Assembly (NCBI RefSeq): GCF_020171655.1
Contig: NZ_JAIVAC010000002.1
Span: 124,001-188,000, forward strand
DNA from: Exiguobacterium aestuarii
GTDB taxonomy: Bacteria > Bacillota > Bacilli > Exiguobacteriales > Exiguobacteriaceae
Direction of reading: 5' to 3'
DNA: 64,000 nt
Part shown: positions 33,672-42,245 of the stretch, piece after piece
Layout: each line of letters starts with the position of its first letter
Position numbering within the stretch: position 1 is the stretch's first letter
Position numbers and translations under genes: made by a program
The notes under the pieces: model-generated
Database searches by the model: none
Told to the model about the DNA's origin: nothing
Seen by the model: the letters and a program-made list of their open reading frames with translations, nothing else

Positions 33672-34303
33672 ACACTGCTACACAAAAAGACTTTATGGAG
33701 ATTGTCAAAGGACGCCGCTCGATTCGTGTATACGATGAGAACGTCAAAATCTCAAAAGAAGAAATGACACAAATTCTTGAAGAAGCGACAACAGCTCCTT
33801 CATCACTTAACTTACAGCCATGGCGCTTCGTCGTCATCGATAGCGCAGAAGGAAAAGAAACACTCCTTCCACTCGCAAGTTTCAACAAACGCCAAGTGGA
33901 AACATCTTCAGCTGTCATCGCCCTCTTCGCTGACTATCAAATGGCAGATTACACAGAAGAGATTTTCGATACAGCGGTAGAGCGTGGTATGATGCCGGCT
34001 GAGGTCCGCGACCGTCAAGTCGACATGATCAAAGGCATCTTCAAAGATGCACCGAAAGAAATGGTCAAAGACAGCATCATGCTCGATTCAGGTCTTGTTG
34101 CGATGCAACTCATGCTCGTCGCACGTGCGCACGGATATGACACAAACCCAATCGGCGGATACGACAAAGCGAACATCGCTGAAGCGTTCGGTCTCGACAA
34201 AGAACGTTACCTTCCAGTCATGCTTCTCTCAATCGGAAAAGCAGCAGAAGAAGGGTACCCGTCAGTTCGATTCCCAGTCGACCGCATCACAGACTGGAAA
34301 TAA
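33668..34303 (+). CDS. Nitroreductase-family protein (MhqN-like)
   Basis: 211 residues. FMN-binding opening KGRRSIRVYDENVKISKEEM, then APSSLNLQPWRFVVI, and a late GLDKERYLPVMLLSIGKA. Proteins of this fold reduce nitro compounds or quinones with NAD(P)H in the cytosol. It is translationally coupled to a MarR regulator, as in quinone-response systems, so a detoxifying quinone reductase is a reasonable inference. The gene ends at a strong terminator. Confidence 0.9.
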   Translation: MNTATQKDFMEIVKGRRSIRVYDENVKISKEEMTQILEEATTAPSSLNLQPWRFVVIDSAEGKETLLPLASFNKRQVETSSAVIALFADYQMADYTEEIFDTAVERGMMPAEVRDRQVDMIKGIFKDAPKEMVKDSIMLDSGLVAMQLMLVARAHGYDTNPIGGYDKANIAEAFGLDKERYLPVMLLSIGKAAEEGYPSVRFPVDRITDWK

Positions 34304-34306
34304 TTC

Positions 34307-34343
34307 AAAAGGTTCAATCGCTGAGGCGATTGAACCTTTTTTT
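34307..34343. terminator. Bidirectional terminator between two nitroreductase genes
   Basis: AAAAGGTTCAATCGC (34307-34321) with GCGATTGAACCTTTT (34326-34340), a perfect 15-bp stem and loop TGAG, with T and A runs on both sides. Confidence 0.95.
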
Positions 34344-35005
34344 CATCCGATATATTTGACGACTTCGTTGAAGTCCCGGCGTGTTTTCGGTGCGAAATCA
34401 CGCGCCCGATACCCAAATGCAACCATGACCGAAAGTGACCATTCGCCTCGTTCCATCACACCTTCTGAGATGAGCAACTCATCGATTTCTTCTTGATTGA
34501 ACCCTTCAATCGGGCATGAATCGATTTCGATTTGTGCGGCAGCCGTCATCATATTTCCGAGCGGGATATATGTCTGACGCTTGATCCATTCTTGGAAGAC
34601 ACGCTCATCATCTAAGAGACGATAGTCGTTTTCCTGGAACTCCTGTACCCGTTTCACGCGTTGCGCGTATTCTTCTTCCGTCCGGCCCTGTACACCCGTC
34701 ACGATATGACGAATGTAGTCCGCATCGTAACGCATGGCTTTCGGTGTTCTTGCGAGGATCAACACGAAGTGACTGGCAGTCAGTGCCTGACCTTGCGCTC
34801 CCCATGCATGATCTTTAATTTTTTGGAGCAAATCTTCCCGACGCACCACGACGAATTGCCATGGCTCGAATCCGAATGAACTCGGCGAAAGACGTCCTGT
34901 CTCTAAAATGAACTCCATGTCCTCTTCTTTGATTTTACGATCCGCATCGAATGCTTTCGTCGCTTGACGCCAACGATACGCCTCTAAAATGTCTTTCTTT
35001 TTCAT
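34343..35005 (-). CDS. Nitroreductase-family NAD(P)H-dependent oxidoreductase
   Basis: 220 residues. The FMN-binding stretch WRQATKAFDADRKIKEEDMEFILETGRLSPSSFGFEPWQFVVV and the closing VMVAFGYRARDFAPKTRRDF identify an NfsB-type enzyme. It is only distantly like the convergent nitroreductase. The ATG at 35005 with GGAGGAG upstream is preferred to the GTG at 35014, which lies inside that site. It lies 16 nt downstream of a methyltransferase gene on the same strand. Confidence 0.9.
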   Translation of the reverse strand: MKKKDILEAYRWRQATKAFDADRKIKEEDMEFILETGRLSPSSFGFEPWQFVVVRREDLLQKIKDHAWGAQGQALTASHFVLILARTPKAMRYDADYIRHIVTGVQGRTEEEYAQRVKRVQEFQENDYRLLDDERVFQEWIKRQTYIPLGNMMTAAAQIEIDSCPIEGFNQEEIDELLISEGVMERGEWSLSVMVAFGYRARDFAPKTRRDFNEVVKYIG

Positions 35006-35021
35006 CGTGCTCACTCCTCCA

Positions 35022-35633
35022 TTACCAAGATGACTCCATCATATCAAACCGATAAATCAAAAATCGCTCATGAAGATTCTTCAGCGGCAATCGCACCGTT
35101 TGTACGTACTGAAAAGGCGTCTCGTCGTTCAAATAATGGAGGTACTCATCCGCCGGATAATATAAAATCACATCGACCGGGCGAAGATCCGTTTCAACAG
35201 ATTCGATGATGTTGGCAATCACTTGGCGGAAGACGTTCACTGAGAACGGATTAAAGAAGTAGAATCGATTCGCATCCGGTGGAATCGTGAATTCCTCCGC
35301 AAGTCCCTGTTCTAATTGAACACTTCCCCGATTTCGATGTTTCTTCGTATAGCACGCCCAATTTTGAAGTGCCTCCTCGTGAAACCCACCGTCCATCTCG
35401 ACACCGATCGCCCGCACGCGAAACGTATACGCTAAATAGAACGGGAGACGTCCTTTGCCCGAACCAAAATCAACGATGGTATCTGCGGACTCTAACGGAT
35501 ACGCATCCCGAAGCAAATCGAGTGCCTCATAAGGTGTCGGTTCATAACGATGATATTCCGCCGAGGTTGGAAATCCTTGCTGCGGTTTGGCCGTCTCGAT
35601 TTGTAACAGTTGCTCATATTGCTGTTCGTTCAT
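35022..35633 (-). CDS. Class I SAM-dependent methyltransferase
   Basis: 203 residues. Motif I VDFGSGKGRLPFYLAY (about 53-68), motif II acidic residue in GVEMDGGF, and motif IV-like FYFFNPFSVNVF. The NPF in place of the usual D/N-PP-Y is compatible with small-molecule or protein methylation; the substrate is unknown. Its ATG overlaps the ecsB stop by 4 bp, so it belongs to the ecsAB operon, as in some Bacilli. Confidence 0.85.
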   Translation of the reverse strand: MNEQQYEQLLQIETAKPQQGFPTSAEYHRYEPTPYEALDLLRDAYPLESADTIVDFGSGKGRLPFYLAYTFRVRAIGVEMDGGFHEEALQNWACYTKKHRNRGSVQLEQGLAEEFTIPPDANRFYFFNPFSVNVFRQVIANIIESVETDLRPVDVILYYPADEYLHYLNDETPFQYVQTVRLPLKNLHERFLIYRFDMMESSW

Positions 35634-36637
35634 GATGAACCTCTTTCTTGAATAGATTGGAAGAATGGATGCCGCTCCATTTCTCTCGTGAACGACGTCT
35701 GTTCCTGATAGGCGACATACATGACATAAATCGGAACCAATACTTTAAACCAGCTTGGAAGTAAAATGAAGCTTGTCACGCCAAGCGGAATGAGTCGAAA
35801 CCACAAATTTCGGTGGCTCGGCGTCCTGAAATAGATGAGGATTTCCATCGTCCGCCTGACGGTGCCAAAGCGATTCGGTTTCGGTCGATATAGTGGACGT
35901 GTCCGCTCACTCGTCTTCTCGATGGCACCTGAGGTTGTCAGCAGGACTCGGTCGAATGAGGCACGCTCACGTTCCCCGATTTCAATCTCGCGACCGATAT
36001 TCGGATGTTTCGACATCCATCCTTCCCCTACGTATAACGCAAATGTGACCATCATGCTTCCAATCAATACACTGAGTAACACCGACTCAATCAATAGCGC
36101 ATACACGCCTACAAAAGCAATCAACACGACCAATAATCGTTTCATGAGATGGACGTGTCGGAGGCGAAGTTGATACTGAATCCATGTATGACACCAGGAG
36201 AGTAAGAAAAGTGCGGCTCCGAATGCGAGTATCTCGACAATGGTTCTTCCCTTCACATGTAGAATCGGTGCGACCAATAGAAGATAGAATCCGTATTGAA
36301 TCAGATGTTGAGTCATCTGATATACGACGGAGTACCATTTCAACTGTCGAATGAGATGACGATCAGCTACAAGGATGAGGTCGGCGCGCTCCACCCAGAC
36401 AAATATGCGGTCCTGCCACATCACCCATCCGAACAGGATTGCCCATAACAAATAAGGCACATCACGCAACCAATCGATATTCCCTTCCCATACGAGCCAG
36501 TAAGAATACCCTGCCCATATGAGAAGAGGAATGACGCCGTATAAGAAAATCGTCCAGTCGACAATCAGTCGGACCGTCTTCCACTGTTGTTTCATATAAC
36601 GGGAGACACGCATCCAAAACAATCGTTTCGCAATCAT
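35630..36637 (-). CDS. ecsB: ABC transporter membrane protein EcsB-like
   Basis: 335 residues with about six transmembrane helices and positively charged loops, in the EcsB pattern (N-terminal RLFWMRVSRYMKQQW, long hydrophobic N-half, C-terminal EREMERHPFFQSI-like tail). EcsAB in Bacilli affects protein secretion, regulated proteolysis and export of peptides. The ATG overlaps ecsA's stop by 4 bp, and the gene is itself coupled to the methyltransferase downstream. Confidence 0.82.
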   Translation of the reverse strand: MIAKRLFWMRVSRYMKQQWKTVRLIVDWTIFLYGVIPLLIWAGYSYWLVWEGNIDWLRDVPYLLWAILFGWVMWQDRIFVWVERADLILVADRHLIRQLKWYSVVYQMTQHLIQYGFYLLLVAPILHVKGRTIVEILAFGAALFLLSWCHTWIQYQLRLRHVHLMKRLLVVLIAFVGVYALLIESVLLSVLIGSMMVTFALYVGEGWMSKHPNIGREIEIGERERASFDRVLLTTSGAIEKTSERTRPLYRPKPNRFGTVRRTMEILIYFRTPSHRNLWFRLIPLGVTSFILLPSWFKVLVPIYVMYVAYQEQTSFTREMERHPFFQSIQERGSS

Positions 36638-37308
36638 CGGAGCGCCACATCTTCCATCATATCGAACAAGGTCATCCCCTCTGTTTCGAGTGCTTCACGA
36701 ATCTCTGCTTTCGTCCCACTCGCCAAGAGTTGCCCGTCATCAATCCATACGAACCGGTCACACAACCGCTCGGCCGTATCAAGAACGTGTGTGACTAGTA
36801 AAACAGCGGCTCCCCTCGTGCGCTCCGCTTCTAACAATCGAAGTAATTGGATGGTGGTCGTTGCATCTAATCCGATAAACGGTTCATCGACAATCAATAC
36901 ATGCGCTTCTTGAATGAGCGCCAATAAAATCATCGCTTTTTGTTTCATCCCTTTTGAAAAAGAGGAGAGATACCGGTCTGTCACATGATCGAGTCGGAAA
37001 AGCTGCAACAACTCCTCCGTCTTTTCCTTCGACTCGACACCTGTCAATTCTTGTACGAGCGCAATATGTTCCGATAGTGTCAAATAATCGTAGTAAACGG
37101 GTTGCTCCGGGATGTACGCATAGCGTTCCATCTCGACGTTCCCTTTCATCCATGGAATCGTTCCTGTCAGACAGGCGATCGTAGTCGTTTTTCCTGCACC
37201 GTTCGACCCAATCACCCCTAAAATTTCACCTGATCGCACATCAAACGAAATGCCTCGAATGACTGGCTCGTTTACCTCATATCCTGCTTTGTCGATTGAT
37301 ACAATCAT
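36634..37308 (-). CDS. ecsA: ABC transporter ATP-binding protein EcsA-like
   Basis: 224 residues. Walker A GSNGAGKTT (about 36-44), signature region YLSSFSKGMKQKAMI in place of a canonical LSGGQ, Walker B VLIVDEP, and H-loop LLVTH. The FSKGMKQK signature is typical of EcsA and related exporters. It powers EcsB at the membrane. AGGGGGAC precedes the ATG. First gene of the three-gene unit ecsA-ecsB-methyltransferase. Confidence 0.9.
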   Translation of the reverse strand: MIVSIDKAGYEVNEPVIRGISFDVRSGEILGVIGSNGAGKTTTIACLTGTIPWMKGNVEMERYAYIPEQPVYYDYLTLSEHIALVQELTGVESKEKTEELLQLFRLDHVTDRYLSSFSKGMKQKAMILLALIQEAHVLIVDEPFIGLDATTTIQLLRLLEAERTRGAAVLLVTHVLDTAERLCDRFVWIDDGQLLASGTKAEIREALETEGMTLFDMMEDVALR

Positions 37309-37528
37309 CTCTTGTCCCCCTATCCAAAACGAAATCGAATGTATTCTCCTTTATTTTATCCCAGTATAACCTAAACATTCTGAGCAATTGGGAAACGCTC
37401 CGGTTGAAGCGGTTTCGTGATGTAACACCCACAATTATTTTTTTCTGAAGATTGAGTGCGATTCGTTTACTTTAGCGTGGTAACGTGAAATGATAATAAT
37501 AACAACTCTTTTAAAGTGAGGTGACGGT

Positions 37529-37966
37529 GTGTCTACCACGGAGTACGAACAAGCGACATCTATTTTGCATCACCTCTTTACCGCCTCTTCCTTTGTCGGA
37601 ATTGATTTTGGTTCTGGCCCAAATCACCATCTCCTTTATTTCAGTCGCCAGGGACTAGAATCCTGGATCTCGATTGAGGGCCCGTGGCACGTTCACGCTA
37701 CACAAAGCACGTTTGATGAAGGTGAACAACTCGAACAACTTATGCGGCTTCGTCGTGAGCGCATCCATCACGTACGCCTCGGTGACGAACATCCCCATCT
37801 CGAACTTGAATTTGAATCAGGTTCTCTCCTATTCATCAATGGATTTCAAGAACAATTTGAATGTTGGCAAGCAGGTGACGCACGACCGCTCGGCGGAGAC
37901 GCCTATCTGTTGGTCGCGATGCCGCAAGGTGAGCTCGCGATCTTTGCGGATGGAGACGACGAATGA
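37529..37966 (+). CDS. Hypothetical acidic cytosolic protein
   Basis: 145 residues, no signal peptide or membrane segment, predicted mostly beta (SFVGIDFGSGPNHHLLYFSR, ESWISIEGPWHVH, LELEFESGSLLFINGFQEQFE, YLLVAMPQGELAIFADG). The family is not recognised. It starts at a GTG with GAGGTGACG upstream. Its stop overlaps a 30-codon membrane-peptide gene by 4 bp, so the two are probably made together. Divergent from ecsA. Confidence 0.7.
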   Translation: MSTTEYEQATSILHHLFTASSFVGIDFGSGPNHHLLYFSRQGLESWISIEGPWHVHATQSTFDEGEQLEQLMRLRRERIHHVRLGDEHPHLELEFESGSLLFINGFQEQFECWQAGDARPLGGDAYLLVAMPQGELAIFADGDDE

Positions 37967-38055
37967 GCACATGGTTGGAGATTGTTTTGTATATGTTGAT
38001 TGCCGGGGGCGTTAGCCTCGCAATCATCTTATTGCGAAAGATTACGAAAGCATGA
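37963..38055 (+). CDS. 30-residue single-helix membrane peptide
   Basis: The ATG at 37963 overlaps the upstream stop (ATGA), and GGAGACGACGA supplies a ribosome-binding site. The peptide has an amphipathic start (MSTWLEIVLYML), a hydrophobic helix (IAGGVSLAIILL) and a positively charged end (RKITKA), as in small membrane proteins. It is followed at once by a strong terminator, which supports it being the last gene of the transcript. Confidence 0.6.
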   Translation: MSTWLEIVLYMLIAGGVSLAIILLRKITKA

Positions 38056-38080
38056 AAAAAGCGGCCGAGGCCGCTTTTTT
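38055..38080. terminator. Bidirectional terminator
   Basis: AGCGGC (38060-38065) and GCCGCT (38070-38075) with loop CGAG, flanked by A6 and T7. It closes the two-gene plus-strand unit and the convergent ATPase gene. Confidence 0.9.
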
Positions 38081-38819
38081 AGTCGAACAAGATCCGCTGC
38101 ATCCGCTCTGGCGCATCCAAATAGTCGCGCATGACCTTTACATGTTCCAGATCATCAAACGCTGTCGGAGTAAGCCCCGTCTCGACTTGCAAAATCATCG
38201 CACCTGGATACGACATCAAAATGGGTGAGTGACTCGCAATGATGAATTGACTGCCGGATTGTACGAGTTCATGCATGCGCGCGAGCATCGTCAGTTGGCG
38301 CATCGGTGACAATGCGGCCTCTGGCTCATCCAAAATGTAGAGACCGTCTCCACGAAATCGATGTAGCATGAGGGATAGAAACGCTTCACCGTGTGACTGT
38401 TCATGAAGGGAACGTCCGCCATACGACTCATAAAATCGTTCAAGATCGGGACCAGATTTCGCCATTTCGTCCACATAACTCGATAGCTGGTATGCCGTTT
38501 CAGCACGTAAGAAAAAGCCATCTTTCGGACGATACGGGCCTCGAATCGGACGAAGCGCTTCAAACAAGGAACTATGCGTCGACTCTGTTTCAAATTGGAA
38601 GGAAGGTGCCCCGCCTTCTGGATTGAAGCCCGCGGCTACAGCCATCCCTTCAATCAACGTCGATTTCCCACTTCCATTCTCTCCGACAAGAAACGTGACA
38701 GGATGATGAAACGAGAGTTCATCGAGTGTCTGAAAAATCGGTAACGTATACGGATAGCCTGTCGAAAGGATTCGTTCCCTCTCTAACCGTACCCCACGCA
38801 AAAATAACCTCATGTCCAT
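38079..38819 (-). CDS. ABC/SMC-like AAA ATPase
   Basis: About 246 residues. Walker A VGENGSGKST (about 46-54), an ABC-type signature LHEQSHGEAFL, Walker B LYILDEPEAAL and the H-switch IIASHSPIL. There are no membrane helices and no partner permease, so this is the soluble AAA_21/RecF-like kind rather than a transporter. Its start lies within the last codons of the histidine kinase gene (ATG at 38819 or 38813, weak ribosome-binding site), so it is tightly coupled to the two-component system. Function unknown; a link to signal output is inference. Confidence 0.82.
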   Translation of the reverse strand: MDMRLFLRGVRLERERILSTGYPYTLPIFQTLDELSFHHPVTFLVGENGSGKSTLIEGMAVAAGFNPEGGAPSFQFETESTHSSLFEALRPIRGPYRPKDGFFLRAETAYQLSSYVDEMAKSGPDLERFYESYGGRSLHEQSHGEAFLSLMLHRFRGDGLYILDEPEAALSPMRQLTMLARMHELVQSGSQFIIASHSPILMSYPGAMILQVETGLTPTAFDDLEHVKVMRDYLDAPERMQRILFD

Positions 38820-40078
38820 TCGATCCAAAATGTTGCCCCCTTCTCTGAATTAACCCCGTAAGCAAGCCCTTGTGCTTCAAGAAGTAGTTTCGTGATGGCG
38901 AGACCTAGACCATGTCCGTTCGAACGGTCTCCTTTCACATACATATCCCAAATCGAATGCTGGATGGTAGGATCAATTCCCTTCCCTTCATCTGTCACTT
39001 CTAATCGATTTGGCGTCAGTCTGATGGTGATGCATCCCCCAGGAGGACTCGCTTCATACGCATTTCTCAAAAAGTTCGAGAGAACCCGTTCCATTGCTAG
39101 TCGATCGGCTTGAATCGTTACAGGTTCCAATTGTAAGTCGAGCGTCACATCTTTTTGTCGGAACCACTCGGACATGCGTGAAGTCAACCGACGAATCAAT
39201 TCGTCTAGTTGAAGTGACTCTATTTCAAGCGGAATCGAACCGGACGACAACTTTGAATATTCGAGCATCTGGTTGACGAGTCGGTCAATTCGGTCCACTT
39301 CCTCGGTAATACTTTTTCCGGTCGCCTCAATTTCTGTGTCATTGACGACGCCAAGCTCTAACAATTCCGCCTCGTTACGGACGATGGCGAGTGGTGTACG
39401 CACATCATGCGTCACCCCGGATATGAATGATTTTTGAAGCGCCTCTTTTTCTTGAAGCGATTCATTCATACGACCGACCGTGACAGTCAAATCTCCAATC
39501 TCGTCATTCGTCACATTCGGTAGAGTGATGTCATGTCGTCCCTCCATGATTGATGCGGTCGCTTGTTTCAACTCCACGAGCGGCTGCGTGAGCCGACGAC
39601 TCATCCAAAATGTGACGCCGATGGCAACCAACAGTGCCAGGATAAATCCACCTGCTAAGATGAGATAAATTTGCTGAAACTGTGGATTCGAAAACGGTAC
39701 GGGGCTGTACGTCACGATTTGAATATCCCCTTCTTCTTGTAAATACGTCAAGAAGCGGGTGCCGTTCACACTCACTTCGTCCTGAACCGCTAAGTCATCC
39801 GGGTCGAGGCCGATCGGCATCATGCGATGCATCCGTCCACCACGTTCTAGCTCGATCCGTTGCCCGTTCTGAAATAGTAGCACGTCTAGTTGACCTGGAA
39901 TCCCACGTTCTTCTTGTATGGCCTCATACGCAATCACTGCCTCGCGCTCTAACTGTGCATATGTTTCGTCTTCTGCGAAGCGCCCGATCAATAATGACGT
40001 GAGTCCGAAAGTTAAGAGTGCCATCACAGCAAGTGGTAGAACAGCCGTCCACAGTAATTTCTTCATCAATCGATTCAT
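38810..40078 (-). CDS. Sensor histidine kinase
   Basis: 422 residues. Two helices (about 8-31 and 138-159) bracket an extracellular sensor of about 105 residues. HAMP (160-213), HisKA with phospho-acceptor H224 in SGVTHDVRTPLA, and an HATPase domain with N-box NFLRNAYEAS and VTDEGKGIDP follow. It autophosphorylates in response to an outside cue and passes phosphate to the regulator encoded upstream. The ATG overlaps the regulator stop by 4 bp. The first transcribed neighbour is divergent from a secreted His-rich protein that may be its target. Confidence 0.94.
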   Translation of the reverse strand: MNRLMKKLLWTAVLPLAVMALLTFGLTSLLIGRFAEDETYAQLEREAVIAYEAIQEERGIPGQLDVLLFQNGQRIELERGGRMHRMMPIGLDPDDLAVQDEVSVNGTRFLTYLQEEGDIQIVTYSPVPFSNPQFQQIYLILAGGFILALLVAIGVTFWMSRRLTQPLVELKQATASIMEGRHDITLPNVTNDEIGDLTVTVGRMNESLQEKEALQKSFISGVTHDVRTPLAIVRNEAELLELGVVNDTEIEATGKSITEEVDRIDRLVNQMLEYSKLSSGSIPLEIESLQLDELIRRLTSRMSEWFRQKDVTLDLQLEPVTIQADRLAMERVLSNFLRNAYEASPPGGCITIRLTPNRLEVTDEGKGIDPTIQHSIWDMYVKGDRSNGHGLGLAITKLLLEAQGLAYGVNSEKGATFWIEWT

Positions 40079-40725
40079 GACAGTCCCTCTAAGCGATAAC
40101 CGACCCGATGAACGGTCTTCAACTGTTCTTTCAGTGTGGGTGATTTATCACGTAATTGTTTAATATGAGTATCGACCGTACGCGTATCTCCGACAAACGT
40201 GTAGTCCCATACGTCGTCGAGCAGGCGATTCCGGTCCAACGCCTCCCCGACGTGCTTCCATAGATACAAAAGTAGTTCATACTCCTTGTTCGTCAGTCGA
40301 AGCGGATGTCCGTTCTCTTGTACCATTCTCGATTTGATGTCGATAGTGAGCGCTCCGAATTGAATCAAATCGGTCTGTTTGACGAGACGTTTCAGACGAA
40401 TCTCTAGCTCTTTCAAGACAATCGGTTTGACCAAGTAATCGTCTGCCCCGAGCTCCAATCCGAATACGCGATCATCTGCCTCGCCTCGTGCCGTCGTCAA
40501 GATGATGGCAGGGGCGGGCTGTTGCGCTTTCAATGTCGGAATCAAGGTCCACCCTTCCCCGTCCGGTAAGCGGACGTCCAATAAGACCGCATCAAATCGT
40601 TGATGCAACTGTTGTTTCGCCTCACTTAGAGTCTTCGCCACGGTCACCTCAAACCCGGCATAGGTTAAAAAACGGGACATGCCGTCCGCCAGTTTTTGTT
40701 CATCTTCCACAACGAGTACGTTCAT
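40075..40725 (-). CDS. OmpR-family response regulator
   Basis: 216 residues. Receiver domain with phospho-acceptor D50 in AVLLDVRLPDGEG, T in ILTTARGE and K in YLVKPI. The C-terminal winged helix (RLTNKEYELLLYLWKHVGEALDRNRLLDDVW) is the OmpR/PhoB DNA-binding domain. GGAGGCGA precedes the ATG. It heads the regulator-kinase-ATPase operon. Direct repeats in the divergent promoter region are candidate binding sites. Confidence 0.95.
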   Translation of the reverse strand: MNVLVVEDEQKLADGMSRFLTYAGFEVTVAKTLSEAKQQLHQRFDAVLLDVRLPDGEGWTLIPTLKAQQPAPAIILTTARGEADDRVFGLELGADDYLVKPIVLKELEIRLKRLVKQTDLIQFGALTIDIKSRMVQENGHPLRLTNKEYELLLYLWKHVGEALDRNRLLDDVWDYTFVGDTRTVDTHIKQLRDKSPTLKEQLKTVHRVGYRLEGLS

Positions 40726-40790
40726 CTCATATCGCCTCCACGTCCATTATATCGCACACATCGAACGTCCCACCGTTTCCCAAAGACAAT

Positions 40791-40843
40791 TTGCAGAAAT
40801 CTTGCAACTCCCTCACAACTTCCGAAGCCTTCAGTTCTACACT
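40791..40843 (+). promoter_or_regulatory. Direct-repeat operator and -10 for the secreted His-rich protein
   Basis: TTGCA occurs at 40791-40795 and 40802-40806, an 11-bp spacing typical for OmpR-family tandem binding. A TACACT -10 lies at 40838-40843 with no good -35. This looks like an activator-dependent promoter between the response regulator and the secreted protein. Confidence 0.45.
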
Positions 40844-40868
40844 TGAAGTAACAAAGGAGGAGATACAC

Positions 40869-41441
40869 ATGAAATCAACAAAACTTGCAATCGCCTTGGC
40901 GGGTCTTTTAGCCGTCTCGGGCACAGGCGTATATGCCGCGACGAATGACACGACGACAGATGAATCGACAACGACAGCATCCACACAATGCGAACGTAGT
41001 GAACGGGGTCCCGGTATGTTCGGTGACCGAGAAGCGGGACATACAGCCCTCATCGAGGCACTTGGACTGACGGAAGAAGAAGTGGATGCTGCTCGCGAAA
41101 ACGGACAATCACTTCCTGAGCTTGCAGAAGAGAAAGGCATCTCAATCGAAGCATTCATCGATGCGATCATGTCGTCGCATGAAGAAAAACTCGCAACCGC
41201 TGTGGAAGAAGGAAACTTGACGCAAGAAGAAGCCGATCAAATCCTTGCGGACCACGAAGAACGTTTTGCCGATGTGACGAGTTACGATGATTTAGAAGAT
41301 GCTCGCGGCATGCGTGGCGGACGTGAAGGTGGTCGCCATGGGCATGGGCACGGTCCACATCATGACGATTCATCCTCTTCAGATGACGATGCTTCAACAG
41401 AGAGCGACAGCAACGTAGAAAATCAAAGCAACAGCTTATAA
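40869..41441 (+). CDS. Secreted YckD/DUF2680-like His-rich protein
   Basis: 190 residues. Signal peptide cleaved near residue 24 (GVYA). A helical middle (ALIEALGLTEEEVDAARENGQSLPELAEEKGISIEAFIDAIM, then LATAVEEGNLTQEEADQILADHEERF) resembles DUF2680/YckD-like repeats. The C-terminal stretch is rich in Gly/His and then Ser/Asp (GRHGHGHGPHHDD). It is probably extracellular and could bind metal through the His stretch. AAAGGAGGAG precedes the ATG at 40869; the frame is open far upstream but without a start signal. Divergent from the two-component operon. Confidence 0.82.
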   Translation: MKSTKLAIALAGLLAVSGTGVYAATNDTTTDESTTTASTQCERSERGPGMFGDREAGHTALIEALGLTEEEVDAARENGQSLPELAEEKGISIEAFIDAIMSSHEEKLATAVEEGNLTQEEADQILADHEERFADVTSYDDLEDARGMRGGREGGRHGHGHGPHHDDSSSSDDDASTESDSNVENQSNSL

Positions 41442-41444
41442 GTC

Positions 41445-41475
41445 AAAAGGCAGCCACCGCAAGTGGCTGCCTTTT
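41445..41475. terminator. Terminator between the secreted protein and the ZIP-like gene
   Basis: AAAAGGCAGCCAC (41445-41457) and GTGGCTGCCTTTT (41463-41475), a perfect 13-bp stem with loop CGCAA. It serves both convergent genes. Confidence 0.92.
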
Positions 41476-42182
41476 CATATGACGAGTAATAACAACGCAT
41501 AACCCAACAATCCGATTAAAAACGCACCAAAACTACTTTCACGTTCAGCAGGCAACTCTTCTTTCATGACGTTCAAAATCACCCCTCCTGCTAAAAAAGC
41601 GACAACGATGGACAAGCCGAGTTCATTTACTTCTGCAAATGTACCGACTCCCCATCCTATAAGCACGGCAAGCGCTAAGAAGATGCGCCCTTGTCGATCG
41701 TAAAGTTGCTGATGATGCTGACGCAATCCTTGATCGACCGTGACAAAGTGTATGCCGAGCGCCACAAAGTAAAGGAACATCGTGCCATTCGATTGAAACT
41801 CACTTTCTGCGAGTACATACCCGATGCTAAACGTATAAAGCGTGAACGAACCGATGTGAATCCAAAATACATACGGTTTTTGTTTGCGTTTATTCGCCGT
41901 CGCGAAACGTTCGAGTCCATAGAAGACAGCTAGTCCTAACATACTGATAATCAAGATATGGTTTTCAAGGGAAGCGAAGACGTTATTCCCAATCTCTCCT
42001 TCAAGTTCGCGTTGATATTCATTTAACTCTGGTAAGAGATGAAGAAATACATAAGCAACAGCAATCCCGCCAGCCACTGACAAAAAACGGCTCCTCGGCA
42101 CTTCACGCGCGTGAATGAGATTTCCTGAAAAAAAGTGAATCACGGCAAAACCGAGTGCAAACCAAAAACTTAACTCGAACAC
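41475..42182 (-). CDS. ZIP-like integral membrane protein
   Basis: 235 residues, about eight hydrophobic helices. An FLHLLPEL motif near residue 47 and GIHFVTVDQGLRQHH near 142-156 put His and Glu in membrane helices, as in ZIP metal transporters, though the match is partial. It may move zinc or another divalent cation, with low certainty. It starts at a GTG with GGGAGGGG upstream and lies 63 nt downstream of the MutS2-like gene on the same strand. Confidence 0.6.
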   Translation of the reverse strand: MFELSFWFALGFAVIHFFSGNLIHAREVPRSRFLSVAGGIAVAYVFLHLLPELNEYQRELEGEIGNNVFASLENHILIISMLGLAVFYGLERFATANKRKQKPYVFWIHIGSFTLYTFSIGYVLAESEFQSNGTMFLYFVALGIHFVTVDQGLRQHHQQLYDRQGRIFLALAVLIGWGVGTFAEVNELGLSIVVAFLAGGVILNVMKEELPAERESSFGAFLIGLLGYALLLLVI

Positions 42183-42245
42183 ATAAGCCCCTCCCAGATT
42201 AAGACTTCTCTTTATGTGCTCTTACCCTTTCATCGTATGCTACAT

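Noticed and set aside
40533-40868. N-terminal extension of the secreted His-rich protein by 112 codons
   Set aside because: It would overlap the response regulator and bury the clear signal peptide; AAAGGAGGAG sits directly before the ATG at 40869.
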